From Gemmatimonadota bacterium (GTDB taxonomy: Bacteria; Gemmatimonadota; Gemmatimonadetes; Gemmatimonadales; GWC2-71-9), in NCBI GenBank assembly GCA_003221825.1, contig QHUE01000207.1, positions 1 through 5,209 of the forward strand: DNA of 5,209 nucleotides. The letters are read 5' to 3'. Positions 1-4,895 of the stretch are shown one piece after another. The translations under genes and the position numbers were made by a program. Every line of letters begins with the position of its first letter. Within the stretch, counting starts at the first letter, position 1. Below the pieces are notes generated by a model. It saw nothing but the letters and a program-made list of their open reading frames with translations, was not told the origin of the DNA and did not search any database.

Positions 1-236
1 GCATCGCGATCGCTCGCGTAATGCCAGAACCGCGTGCCGCCGAGCGCGGGGCCGAGCGTGGTGTCGTGAATGGCGATGATGCCGCGATAGCCCGAGGAGG
101 GTTCGTACACGAGCGACACCTGCTCGTGCTCGTGCTCCTCGAGCAGCGCGAACAGCGCCGTCGCCTCTTCCTTCTTCGCGCTAGCGCGCGAGCGCGCGGG
201 CGATGACGACGCGCTGGATTTCACTGGTGCCTTCAT
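1..236 (-). CDS. Leucine/valine/phenylalanine dehydrogenase, N-terminal part (runs off left edge)
   Basis: NAD-dependent oxidative deamination of a branched-chain or aromatic amino acid to the 2-oxo acid (Glu/Leu/Phe/Val dehydrogenase family, cytoplasmic). Only about 78 residues are in the window. Residues 28-46 read ALFALLEEHEHEQVSLVYE, followed by the family hallmark IIAIHDTTLGPALGGTR at about 53-69, the N-terminal dimerisation/substrate domain of leucine dehydrogenases. The Lys-rich catalytic segment and the Rossmann domain lie beyond the edge. The frame is open from inside the upstream acyl-CoA dehydrogenase gene and passes its TAG stop without a stop of its own. Candidate starts are ATG at 236, GTG at 224 (GAAGG 5 nt upstream) and ATG at 257. 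No ATG, GTG or TTG lies between codon 5 and the conserved domain, so the gene must start inside its neighbour. This gives a Ser/Ala/Arg-rich extension of about 25 residues that typical leucine dehydrogenases lack. Family is very likely; substrate and exact start are open. Confidence 0.9.
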   Translation of the reverse strand, partial: MKAPVKSSASSSPARSRASAKKEEATALFALLEEHEHEQVSLVYEPSSGYRGIIAIHDTTLGPALGGTRFWHYASDRD

Positions 237-1326
237 AGATCTCAGTGACCTTCGCATCCCGAAAGAGTTTCTCGACGGGGAAATCTCGCATGTACCCATA
301 CCCCCCGAAGAGCTGAATCGCCTGCGTCGTGACCCACATCGCCGTTTCGGACGCGAACAGCTTCGCCATGCTGGCGTAGAGCGTGACGTCCTCACCCGCA
401 TCTTTGCGCGCCGCCGCCCGCTGCGCCAGCGCCCGCGCCGCCTCGATGCGCGTCGCCATATCGGCGAGCTTGAACTGCACCGCCTGGAAATCGGCGATCC
501 TTTTCTCGAACTGCTTGCGCTCAGCGCAATACTTGATGGAAAGCTCCAGGGCTTTACGTGCAATTCCCACTCCCTGGGCCCCAATCCCCAACCTCCCAGC
601 ATCGAGTCCTTCCATCGCGTACACGAACCCCATGCCCTCCTCACCCAGCATCTGATCGGCGGGGAGACGGACGTCGTTCAAGGCGATGCCCGCCGTATTC
701 GACGCCCTGAGGCCCATCTTGTCTTCGGGCTTCGCCGGCGCGTAGCCCTTCGTGTCGGTGGGGACGATGAAGGTCGAGATGCCCTTGGCGCCGCGGCGTG
801 CGTCGGGCCGATCGGTGCGCACCATGATCATCATCAGATCCGCGGTGCCGGCGTTGGTCGCCCACGCCTTCGTACCGTTCAGCACCCAGTGCTTGCCGTC
901 CCGCGTCGCCTGCGACCGCAGCGACGCCGCGTCCGAGCCCGACTCGGCTTCCGAGAGCGCAAACCCCGCCAGCAGCTCGCCGCGCGCCATCGGCTTCAGC
1001 CAGCGCTCTCTCTGCTCCGGCGTGCCGTGCTTCACGAGCATCGTCGTGGGAATCGCGTTGTGGATCCCAACCGAGACGGCGATGGAGGAATCGGCGGCGG
1101 AGATTTCCTCGAGCAGCATCAGATACGTGACGGTATCGAGGCCCATGCCGTCGTACTCTTCCGGCGTGCACATGCCGAGGAAGCCGAGCCGCCCCAGCTC
1201 GTCGACGACGTCGCGGGGGAAGTGGCTGGTCCGATCCCATTCGGCGGCGAACGGCTCGATCTTCTCGCGCGCGAATTCGCGCGCCAGCTCGACGACCTGC
1301 TCGCGGACGTCAGTCGCGGTAGGCAT
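181..1326 (-). CDS. Acyl-CoA dehydrogenase, short-chain (butyryl-CoA) type
   Basis: FAD-dependent alpha,beta-dehydrogenation of a short acyl-CoA, passing electrons to electron-transfer flavoprotein. The 381 aa match the usual family length. The N-terminal helical domain spans about 5-115. Signature 1 (ALSEAESGSDAAS) is at 123-135 at the start of the beta domain. The C-terminal helical domain runs from about 235 and includes AERKQFEKRIADFQAVQF (268-285) and QLFGGYGYMRDFPVEKLFRD (338-357). The catalytic base is Glu365 in IYEGTSEIQR. A Glu here is typical of short/medium-chain and 2-methyl-branched enzymes and argues against isovaleryl-CoA dehydrogenase, which carries its base elsewhere. The ATG at 1326 has AGGGG 4 nt upstream (1331-1335) and lies 17 nt inside the end of the hydroxyacyl-CoA dehydrogenase gene. 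Its last 56 nt overlap the amino-acid dehydrogenase reading frame. The neighbours suit branched-chain amino acid or short fatty acid oxidation. Exact substrate cannot be settled from sequence. Confidence 0.95.
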   Translation of the reverse strand: MPTATDVREQVVELAREFAREKIEPFAAEWDRTSHFPRDVVDELGRLGFLGMCTPEEYDGMGLDTVTYLMLLEEISAADSSIAVSVGIHNAIPTTMLVKHGTPEQRERWLKPMARGELLAGFALSEAESGSDAASLRSQATRDGKHWVLNGTKAWATNAGTADLMMIMVRTDRPDARRGAKGISTFIVPTDTKGYAPAKPEDKMGLRASNTAGIALNDVRLPADQMLGEEGMGFVYAMEGLDAGRLGIGAQGVGIARKALELSIKYCAERKQFEKRIADFQAVQFKLADMATRIEAARALAQRAAARKDAGEDVTLYASMAKLFASETAMWVTTQAIQLFGGYGYMRDFPVEKLFRDAKVTEIYEGTSEIQRVVIARALAR

Positions 1327-2158
1327 AGAACCCCTGGCCCGATTTGCGGCCGAGCTTTCCCGCTGTCACCATCTTTTCCAGCAGCGGCGCGGGCCGGTAT
1401 TTCTGCTTGTCGAGCCCATCCTGAAGCACTCTCATGATGGACAGACACACATCCAACCCGATCAAATCCGCGAGCGCGAGCGGACCGAGCGGATGCCTCA
1501 TGCCCAGTTTCATCACTGCATCGACGCCCTCTGCGCTGGCGATCCCATCCTGCACGCAATAGATCGCCTCGTTGATCATTGGCATCAGTACCCGATTCGA
1601 GACGAACCCCGGCGAATCCTGTACGATCACGGGCATCTTGCCGAGGCTCTTCGAAATCTCAACGGTGCGGTCCAAAACCCATTTAGCGGTCTTCTTGCCG
1701 CGAACAATTTCTACCAGGGTCATTAGGGGAACGGGATTCATGAAATGCATCCCGATCACGTTTTCTGGCCGATCGGTTTGTTTGGCGATTTCATTAATCG
1801 AGATTGACGAAGTGTTGCTCGCGAGAATCGTCGACGCCGGACAAATCCGAGAGAGATCTCGGAAGATGTCAAACTTGATGGCGGGGTTTTCGGTTGCTGC
1901 TTCGACAACCAACTCCCTACCCTGAGCGGCTTCAAGTGAGGTGTCGGTAGAGATGCGATCGAGAAGACGCTGCCTCGCGTCCTCTGTCATGGCACCCTTT
2001 CCTACCTGTCGTTCACTATTGTTCTTTATCGTCGCAAGAGCTCGATTAAGTTGGTCACGCGAAACGTCAAGAAGTCTCGTTTCCCAGCCGTACTGCGCGA
2101 AGACATGCGCAATCCCGTTGCCCATCGTCCCCGCTCCCACCACCGCAACCTTGCTCAT
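1310..2158 (-). CDS. hbd: 3-hydroxybutyryl-CoA dehydrogenase
   Basis: NAD(P)-dependent interconversion of 3-hydroxyacyl-CoA and 3-oxoacyl-CoA (C4-preferring family), cytoplasmic. The 282 aa are the normal length for stand-alone enzymes. The N-terminal Rossmann fold has the dinucleotide loop GAGTMG at 8-13. The catalytic set is complete, with family-typical spacing: Ser117 (NTSS), His138 (GMHFMNP), Glu150 and Asn188 (GFVSNRV). The C-terminal helical domain includes HPLGPLALADLIGLD (222-236) and ends in GKLGRKSGQGFYAY. The start at 2158 is chosen because the dinucleotide-binding strand begins at once (MSKVAVVGAG); the longer in-frame extension is shadow sequence of the CPBP gene. It overlaps that gene as ATGA and has no visible Shine-Dalgarno sequence, so initiation is probably coupled. 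GC is clearly lower than in the neighbours (about 45-53% in several hand-counted lines between 1681 and 2100). It could serve beta-oxidation, butyrate-type or polyhydroxybutyrate metabolism. Confidence 0.95.
   Translation of the reverse strand: MSKVAVVGAGTMGNGIAHVFAQYGWETRLLDVSRDQLNRALATIKNNSERQVGKGAMTEDARQRLLDRISTDTSLEAAQGRELVVEAATENPAIKFDIFRDLSRICPASTILASNTSSISINEIAKQTDRPENVIGMHFMNPVPLMTLVEIVRGKKTAKWVLDRTVEISKSLGKMPVIVQDSPGFVSNRVLMPMINEAIYCVQDGIASAEGVDAVMKLGMRHPLGPLALADLIGLDVCLSIMRVLQDGLDKQKYRPAPLLEKMVTAGKLGRKSGQGFYAYRD
1331..1335 (-). promoter_or_regulatory. Ribosome binding site of the acyl-CoA dehydrogenase gene
   Basis: AGGGG on the minus strand, 4 nt before the ATG at 1326, within the final codons of the hydroxyacyl-CoA dehydrogenase gene. 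The spacing is somewhat short, but it supports the overlapping start. Confidence 0.45.
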
Positions 2159-3018
2159 CCGGCGAGCCAGGTGCGCGGCTGTTTCACGCGCGCGCCGACC
2201 ACGGCGAGCGTGCCGGCGATCAGGACTAGCGTCGTGACCACCCCGCCTTCGGGACCAAATGCGCCCCCGTCTACCCATGCGTGGCTGCCCGGGGTGTATT
2301 CGACCGCCGGTACGGCAAAGGTGTAGCCGCTGACGGGCGCGTCGAACAGGATCGCAAGGCCGGCGTTCCAGCCGAAATGCAGTCCCCACGCGAGCGCCAT
2401 ACCGCCCGCCGAGAAGAACGCGAACGACAGCCAGACCGCGGCGAGCGCGACGTTCACGGTGCTGAAGAAGGTGGCGTTGGGATTCCGCGCGTGCGCGATG
2501 CCGAACAGCAGGGCGAGGATCAGCATCGCCGGCAGCGGGCCGATCGCGTCGGCGAGGCGGCGCAGCGGATAGCCGCGGAACATCAGCTCCTCCCCCAGCG
2601 CCGCGAGCACCAGGCCGAGTCCGAGCGGCACGGCGACGCTCGGCCAGACGCTCCAGTCTCCTGTGAGGTGCACCGTCGCGCGACCCGAGACGAAGGCGAG
2701 ACCGATCGCCAGCATCGCCATCAGCGCGCCGAGGCCGATCCCGCGGAGCAGCCGCGGCCAGAGCCCGCCCGGCTGCGTGTGCCAGCCCATGCGATCCCAG
2801 GAGTACTTGTTGAGCAGTTTGCCCACGACGACCGTCGCGACGACGAAAGCGATGACTTCATACGCGCCGTTGCGGAACACGGACCAGCCTGGCCCGCCCC
2901 ACCCCGGCACCATGTTGGAGATGCCGATCGTGAGGCCGATACCGATCACGGCGTACAGCACGATCCAGCCCAGCGCGATCCCGACCCGTTTCGCATCCGC
3001 AAACGAAACGCGCGCCAT
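2155..3018 (-). CDS. CPBP family intramembrane metalloprotease (Abi/CAAX protease-like)
   Basis: Polytopic membrane protein of the CPBP (CAAX protease and bacteriocin-processing) family, 287 aa, with several hydrophobic helices (about 12-34, 50-68, 90-110, 125-142, 161-176, 185-208, 211-225 and 260-277). All three active-site motifs are present: Glu143-Glu144 with Arg148 in EELMFRG, His176 in FGIAHARNPN, and HFGWN at 214-218 with His214 and Asn218. The protein is therefore expected to be catalytically competent. Family members cleave within membranes, and some process prenylated proteins or peptides or confer bacteriocin self-immunity. No substrate can be named here. The start at 3018 is chosen because it shares one base with the bioY stop (TGATG) and gives a normal N-terminus; the longer frame to 3222 is bioY shadow. 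No Shine-Dalgarno sequence is visible, which suggests coupled re-initiation. Its stop forms an ATGA overlap with hbd. Why a protease sits between biotin uptake and acyl-CoA enzymes is not evident. Confidence 0.9.
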   Translation of the reverse strand: MARVSFADAKRVGIALGWIVLYAVIGIGLTIGISNMVPGWGGPGWSVFRNGAYEVIAFVVATVVVGKLLNKYSWDRMGWHTQPGGLWPRLLRGIGLGALMAMLAIGLAFVSGRATVHLTGDWSVWPSVAVPLGLGLVLAALGEELMFRGYPLRRLADAIGPLPAMLILALLFGIAHARNPNATFFSTVNVALAAVWLSFAFFSAGGMALAWGLHFGWNAGLAILFDAPVSGYTFAVPAVEYTPGSHAWVDGGAFGPEGGVVTTLVLIAGTLAVVGARVKQPRTWLAG

Positions 3019-3650
3019 CAGAGGCGCGCGCGAATCGTTGGGGTGAGTCTCGTCAGGACCGGCACGAGGATCACCAGCTTCAGCACGTCTCCCAACAGGA
3101 ACGGCCACGTCGCGAGTCGCGCCGCGCCAGAGATGCTGCCGGTGATGATGGCGAGCTGCGCGAGACCGCCGAGATGGATGAGGACGAGGCCCACCAAGAC
3201 ACCAAAGGCTATGCGACCCCAAGGGTCTCTAACCCCGGGCGCCAGCCCGGGGTTAACGGACATCGCGGCCGCCTCTGGGTTTTCCCCGCGCTTGCGCGCG
3301 GGGTCAGAAAACCAACCCGTCGCATAAGCAGCAATTGGATACGCCAGCAGATACCCACCCGTCGGCCCAAGCAGCCGCGCAATACCGAACAACGGCACTG
3401 TCGGCGTGAACACCGGGAGCCCCGCGGCCCCCATCGCCAGATAGAGGATCATGCTGAGCGCGCCGAAGCGCGCGCCGAGCAGGCCGCCGACGAGGAGCAC
3501 GGCCATCGGCTGCAGCGTCATCGGGACCGGCGTCCCGGGCAATGGTACAGAGATCTGTGCCGCGCCCGCGACGATGAGGGCGCCTCCGACAAGCGCCGCG
3601 ATTCGGAAACCGACAACCGATGACCGAGAACCGACAACCACTTGTTCCAT
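3018..3650 (-). CDS. bioY: Biotin transporter BioY (ECF S component)
   Basis: Substrate-binding membrane subunit for biotin uptake, working with an ECF ATPase/T-subunit module (none is in the window) or possibly alone. It has 210 aa with about six hydrophobic helices. Family marks are QISVPLPGTPVPMTLQPMAV (32-51), the LYLAMGAAGLPVF region (69-81) and LLGPTGGYLLAYPIAAY (93-109). The following segment, about 113-145, is an unusually long hydrophilic, Pro/Gly/Arg-rich loop before the next helix (about 148-170). It coincides with an inverted pair of palindromic repeats in the DNA and looks like an in-frame insertion. Residues 4-15 are encoded by degenerate heptanucleotide repeats and are Val/Ser/Gly-rich, unlike a normal N-terminus. 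The ATG at 3650 shares a base with the thiolase stop (TAATG) and has GGAG 8 nt upstream (3659-3662). I see no biotin operator. The catalytic neighbours suggest that biotin supply for acyl-CoA carboxylases is the reason for its placement, which is inference. Confidence 0.93.
   Translation of the reverse strand: MEQVVVGSRSSVVGFRIAALVGGALIVAGAAQISVPLPGTPVPMTLQPMAVLLVGGLLGARFGALSMILYLAMGAAGLPVFTPTVPLFGIARLLGPTGGYLLAYPIAAYATGWFSDPARKRGENPEAAAMSVNPGLAPGVRDPWGRIAFGVLVGLVLIHLGGLAQLAIITGSISGAARLATWPFLLGDVLKLVILVPVLTRLTPTIRARL
3223..3252 (+). repeat. Palindromic REP-like unit, copy 1, inside bioY
   Basis: A 30-nt unit whose core forms a hairpin: the arm CCCCGGGC, loop GCCA and arm GCCCGGGG, extended by TAA/TTA to 11-bp perfect arms (3230-3240 with 3245-3255). 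Read on the plus strand it aligns with copy 2 on the minus strand at 24 of 30 positions without gaps. It lies within bioY codons for about residues 132-141 (VNPGLAPGVR region) and stays open in that frame. It is not terminator-like, since no T-run follows and it is inside a gene. Confidence 0.8.
3284..3313 (-). repeat. Palindromic REP-like unit, copy 2, inverted, inside bioY
   Basis: The second copy of the 30-nt unit, in opposite orientation. On the minus strand the core is CCCCGCGC, loop GCAA, GCGCGGGG (8-bp arms at 3284-3291 and 3296-3303). Outer bases GGTTTT at 3278-3283 can also pair with AAAACC at 3308-3313 around a TCAG bulge, giving a REP-like bulged stem. The stem differs from copy 1 by a compensatory swap: G16-C25 in copy 1 is C16-G25 here. 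It encodes about residues 113-123 of BioY. A spacer of 31 nt separates the two copies. Confidence 0.78.
3605..3639 (-). repeat. Five degenerate heptanucleotide tandem repeats at the 5' end of bioY
   Basis: Reading the minus strand from 3639, the units are GGTTGTC, GGTTCTC, GGTCATC, GGTTGTC and GGTTTCC (consensus GGTTNTC). Units one and four are identical. The array starts 11 nt after the A of the bioY ATG and supplies codons 4-15. Because 7 is not a multiple of 3, successive units are read in different frames, and loss or gain of a single unit would shift the bioY frame. Confidence 0.75.
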
Positions 3651-4816
3651 TAGATCATCTCCACCGACAGGGCGACTGCATTACCGCCACCCAAACAGAG
3701 GGTGGCGAGACCGGTTCGTTTTCCGTACTGCTTCAGCGCATACAAGAGTGTGGTGAGCACGCGCGCGCCGGAAGCGCCGATCGGATGTCCCAGCGCGATC
3801 GCGCCGCCGTGCACGTTCACGCGCGACCAATCCCAGCCGAGGGCTTTCCCGTCAGCGATCGCCTGCACGGCGAACGCCTCGTTCGCTTCGATGAGATCGT
3901 AATCGGAGATCTTGGCGCCGGTCTTCTTCATCAGGTTCTGGACCGCGACGATCGGCGCAAAGAACAGGTCCTTAGGCTCGCCGCCGCCTGTCGCGTATCC
4001 CGTGATTTTCGCCAACGGCTTCACCCCATGCGCCTTGGCGAATGCCAACGACGACACGACCAGAGCGCTGGCGCCGTCGTTCAGGCCAGGCGCATTGCCT
4101 GGCGTCACGGTACCGTCCTTCTCAAACGACGGCTTCAGCGCCGCGAGCTTCTCGAGGGACGTGTCCGGCCGCGGTCCTTCGTCCTTCTCGACTTTGTTGA
4201 CCGGAACGATCTCGGCCTTGAAGAAGCACGACTCCATCGCTTTCACTGCTTTTTGGTGACTGCGTAGCGCGAATTCATCTTGCTCCTGACGCCCGACTCC
4301 TGCTTTTTTTGCCGTGTACTCGGCCAGGTTGCCCATGTGGGTGTTGGAGAACGAATCCCACAGCCCATCGCGAATCATGCCGTCCACGAGCTCGCTGTTG
4401 CCGGCCTTGATGCCGGCGCGCATGCCATACACGTAGTGTGGCGCGTTCGACATCGACTCGAAGCCGCCCGCCACGACGAGACTGGAGTCGCCCGCCTTGA
4501 TCGCCTGCGCCGCGAGCATCACCGCCTTGAGTCCCGAGCCGCAGACCTTGTTGATCGTCATCGCGGGGATCGTACCCGGCAGTCCCGCATGAATCGCCGC
4601 CTGCCGCGCGGGCGCCTGCCCTTCACCGCCCTGGAGCACGTTGCCCATGATGACTTCGTCCACCGTCGTGTCGGGCACGCCGGCGCGGAGCATGGCTTCG
4701 CGGATCACGAGCGCGCCCAACCGGGGGCCTGGCAGGGCCGACAGACCGCCGAGATAGCGCCCGATGGGCGTCCGGCAGGCGGACAGGATGAGAGGGGTCA
4801 GTTGATCGTTGGCCAT
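3650..4816 (-). CDS. Thiolase, acetyl-CoA C-acetyltransferase type
   Basis: Condenses two acetyl-CoA to acetoacetyl-CoA, or cleaves 3-oxoacyl-CoA thiolytically; cytoplasmic, normally tetrameric. The 388 aa are full length. The N-terminal thiolase half has the acyl-accepting Cys92 in NKVCGSGLKAV (89-99). The C-terminal half has NEAFA with Asn312 (312-316), His344 in GHPIGASGAR (343-352) and the acid/base Cys374 in CLGGG. All four catalytic positions are intact. Two motifs deviate from the commonest biosynthetic thiolases: NAPGLNDGAS (241-250), where NASG is usual, and CLGGGNA (374-380), where GGGMG or GGGQG is usual. The start at 4816 gives a standard N-terminus running into LILSACRTPIGRYLGG; the ribosome binding site is weak. 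It is the first gene of the overlapping six-gene run, 79 nt after thrS. Its stop overlaps bioY by one base. The natural partner is the hydroxyacyl-CoA dehydrogenase two genes downstream. Biosynthetic or degradative direction cannot be told from sequence. Confidence 0.95.
   Translation of the reverse strand: MANDQLTPLILSACRTPIGRYLGGLSALPGPRLGALVIREAMLRAGVPDTTVDEVIMGNVLQGGEGQAPARQAAIHAGLPGTIPAMTINKVCGSGLKAVMLAAQAIKAGDSSLVVAGGFESMSNAPHYVYGMRAGIKAGNSELVDGMIRDGLWDSFSNTHMGNLAEYTAKKAGVGRQEQDEFALRSHQKAVKAMESCFFKAEIVPVNKVEKDEGPRPDTSLEKLAALKPSFEKDGTVTPGNAPGLNDGASALVVSSLAFAKAHGVKPLAKITGYATGGGEPKDLFFAPIVAVQNLMKKTGAKISDYDLIEANEAFAVQAIADGKALGWDWSRVNVHGGAIALGHPIGASGARVLTTLLYALKQYGKRTGLATLCLGGGNAVALSVEMI
3659..3662 (-). 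promoter_or_regulatory. Ribosome binding site of bioY
   Basis: GGAG on the minus strand, 8 nt before the bioY ATG, located in the last codons of the thiolase gene. It supports the start at 3650 and hence the view that the heptanucleotide repeats are translated. Confidence 0.6.
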
Positions 4817-4895
4817 GGTCTATTCAGATCTCGGGATTGGGTAGGGGCGCAGCATGCTGCGCCCCTACACTTACCCAAATGGGTTCCCATCACAA
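4817..4895 (-). other. Intergenic spacer thrS - thiolase
   Basis: This 79-nt stretch is the only intergenic gap in the window. Besides the 28-nt palindrome it holds two small overlapping inverted repeats, ACCCA-AA-TGGGT (4873-4884) and ATGGG-TT-CCCAT (4879-4890), on the side nearest thrS. I could not identify a convincing sigma-70 -35/-10 pair on the minus strand, so the six-gene run may use a promoter here that I cannot recognise or may be read through from thrS. The thiolase ATG has only a weak GAGA-like ribosome binding site about 13 nt upstream. Confidence 0.6.
4841..4868. repeat. Perfect 28-nt palindrome between thrS and the thiolase gene
   Basis: Half-site GTAGGGGCGCAGCA is followed directly by its exact reverse complement, so 14 bp can pair with no unpaired loop beyond what steric limits require. 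Neither strand has a T-run after it (minus strand continues CCCAATCCC), so it is not a standard intrinsic terminator. It could be a dispersed intergenic repeat, a transcript-end stabilising hairpin for thrS mRNA, or a protein-binding site. It shares no obvious sequence with the two palindromes in bioY. Confidence 0.85.

Noticed and set aside
184..203. GC-alternating run (GCGCGC repeats) at the end of the acyl-CoA dehydrogenase gene
   Set aside because: It encodes the Ala/Arg/Leu C-terminus and is explained by high-GC codon choice; arms are short and self-complementary by composition.
21..206. Small plus-strand open frame at the left edge
   Set aside because: It is antisense to the leucine-type dehydrogenase N-terminus, whose minus-strand translation matches the family closely.
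752..1726. Plus-strand open frame of 324 codons opposite the acyl-CoA and hydroxyacyl-CoA dehydrogenase genes
   Set aside because: Antisense shadow crossing two real genes; Ser/Arg/Pro-rich translation with no family resemblance.
2159..2389. N-terminal extension of the 3-hydroxybutyryl-CoA dehydrogenase frame
   Set aside because: The extra 77 codons lie over the CPBP 3' end, are Arg/Gly-rich, and precede the Rossmann strand that normally starts these enzymes at residue 2-4.
3223..3313. bioY palindromes as a CRISPR remnant or terminator pair
   Set aside because: Only two copies in inverted orientation, with no regular direct repeats and spacers, and no T-runs; both are inside an open coding frame.
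2281..3327. Long plus-strand open frame of 348 codons opposite the CPBP and bioY genes
   Set aside because: It is antisense to two genes with complete family motifs. Its translation is Arg/Glu/Asp/His-rich and low in hydrophobics, as expected of the mirror frame of high-GC coding DNA, and shows no recognisable domain.
4841..4868. Palindrome as a rho-independent terminator of thrS
   Set aside because: No T-run follows on the transcribed strand and the two arms leave no proper loop. It could still help end or stabilise the transcript, but I would not call it a terminator.
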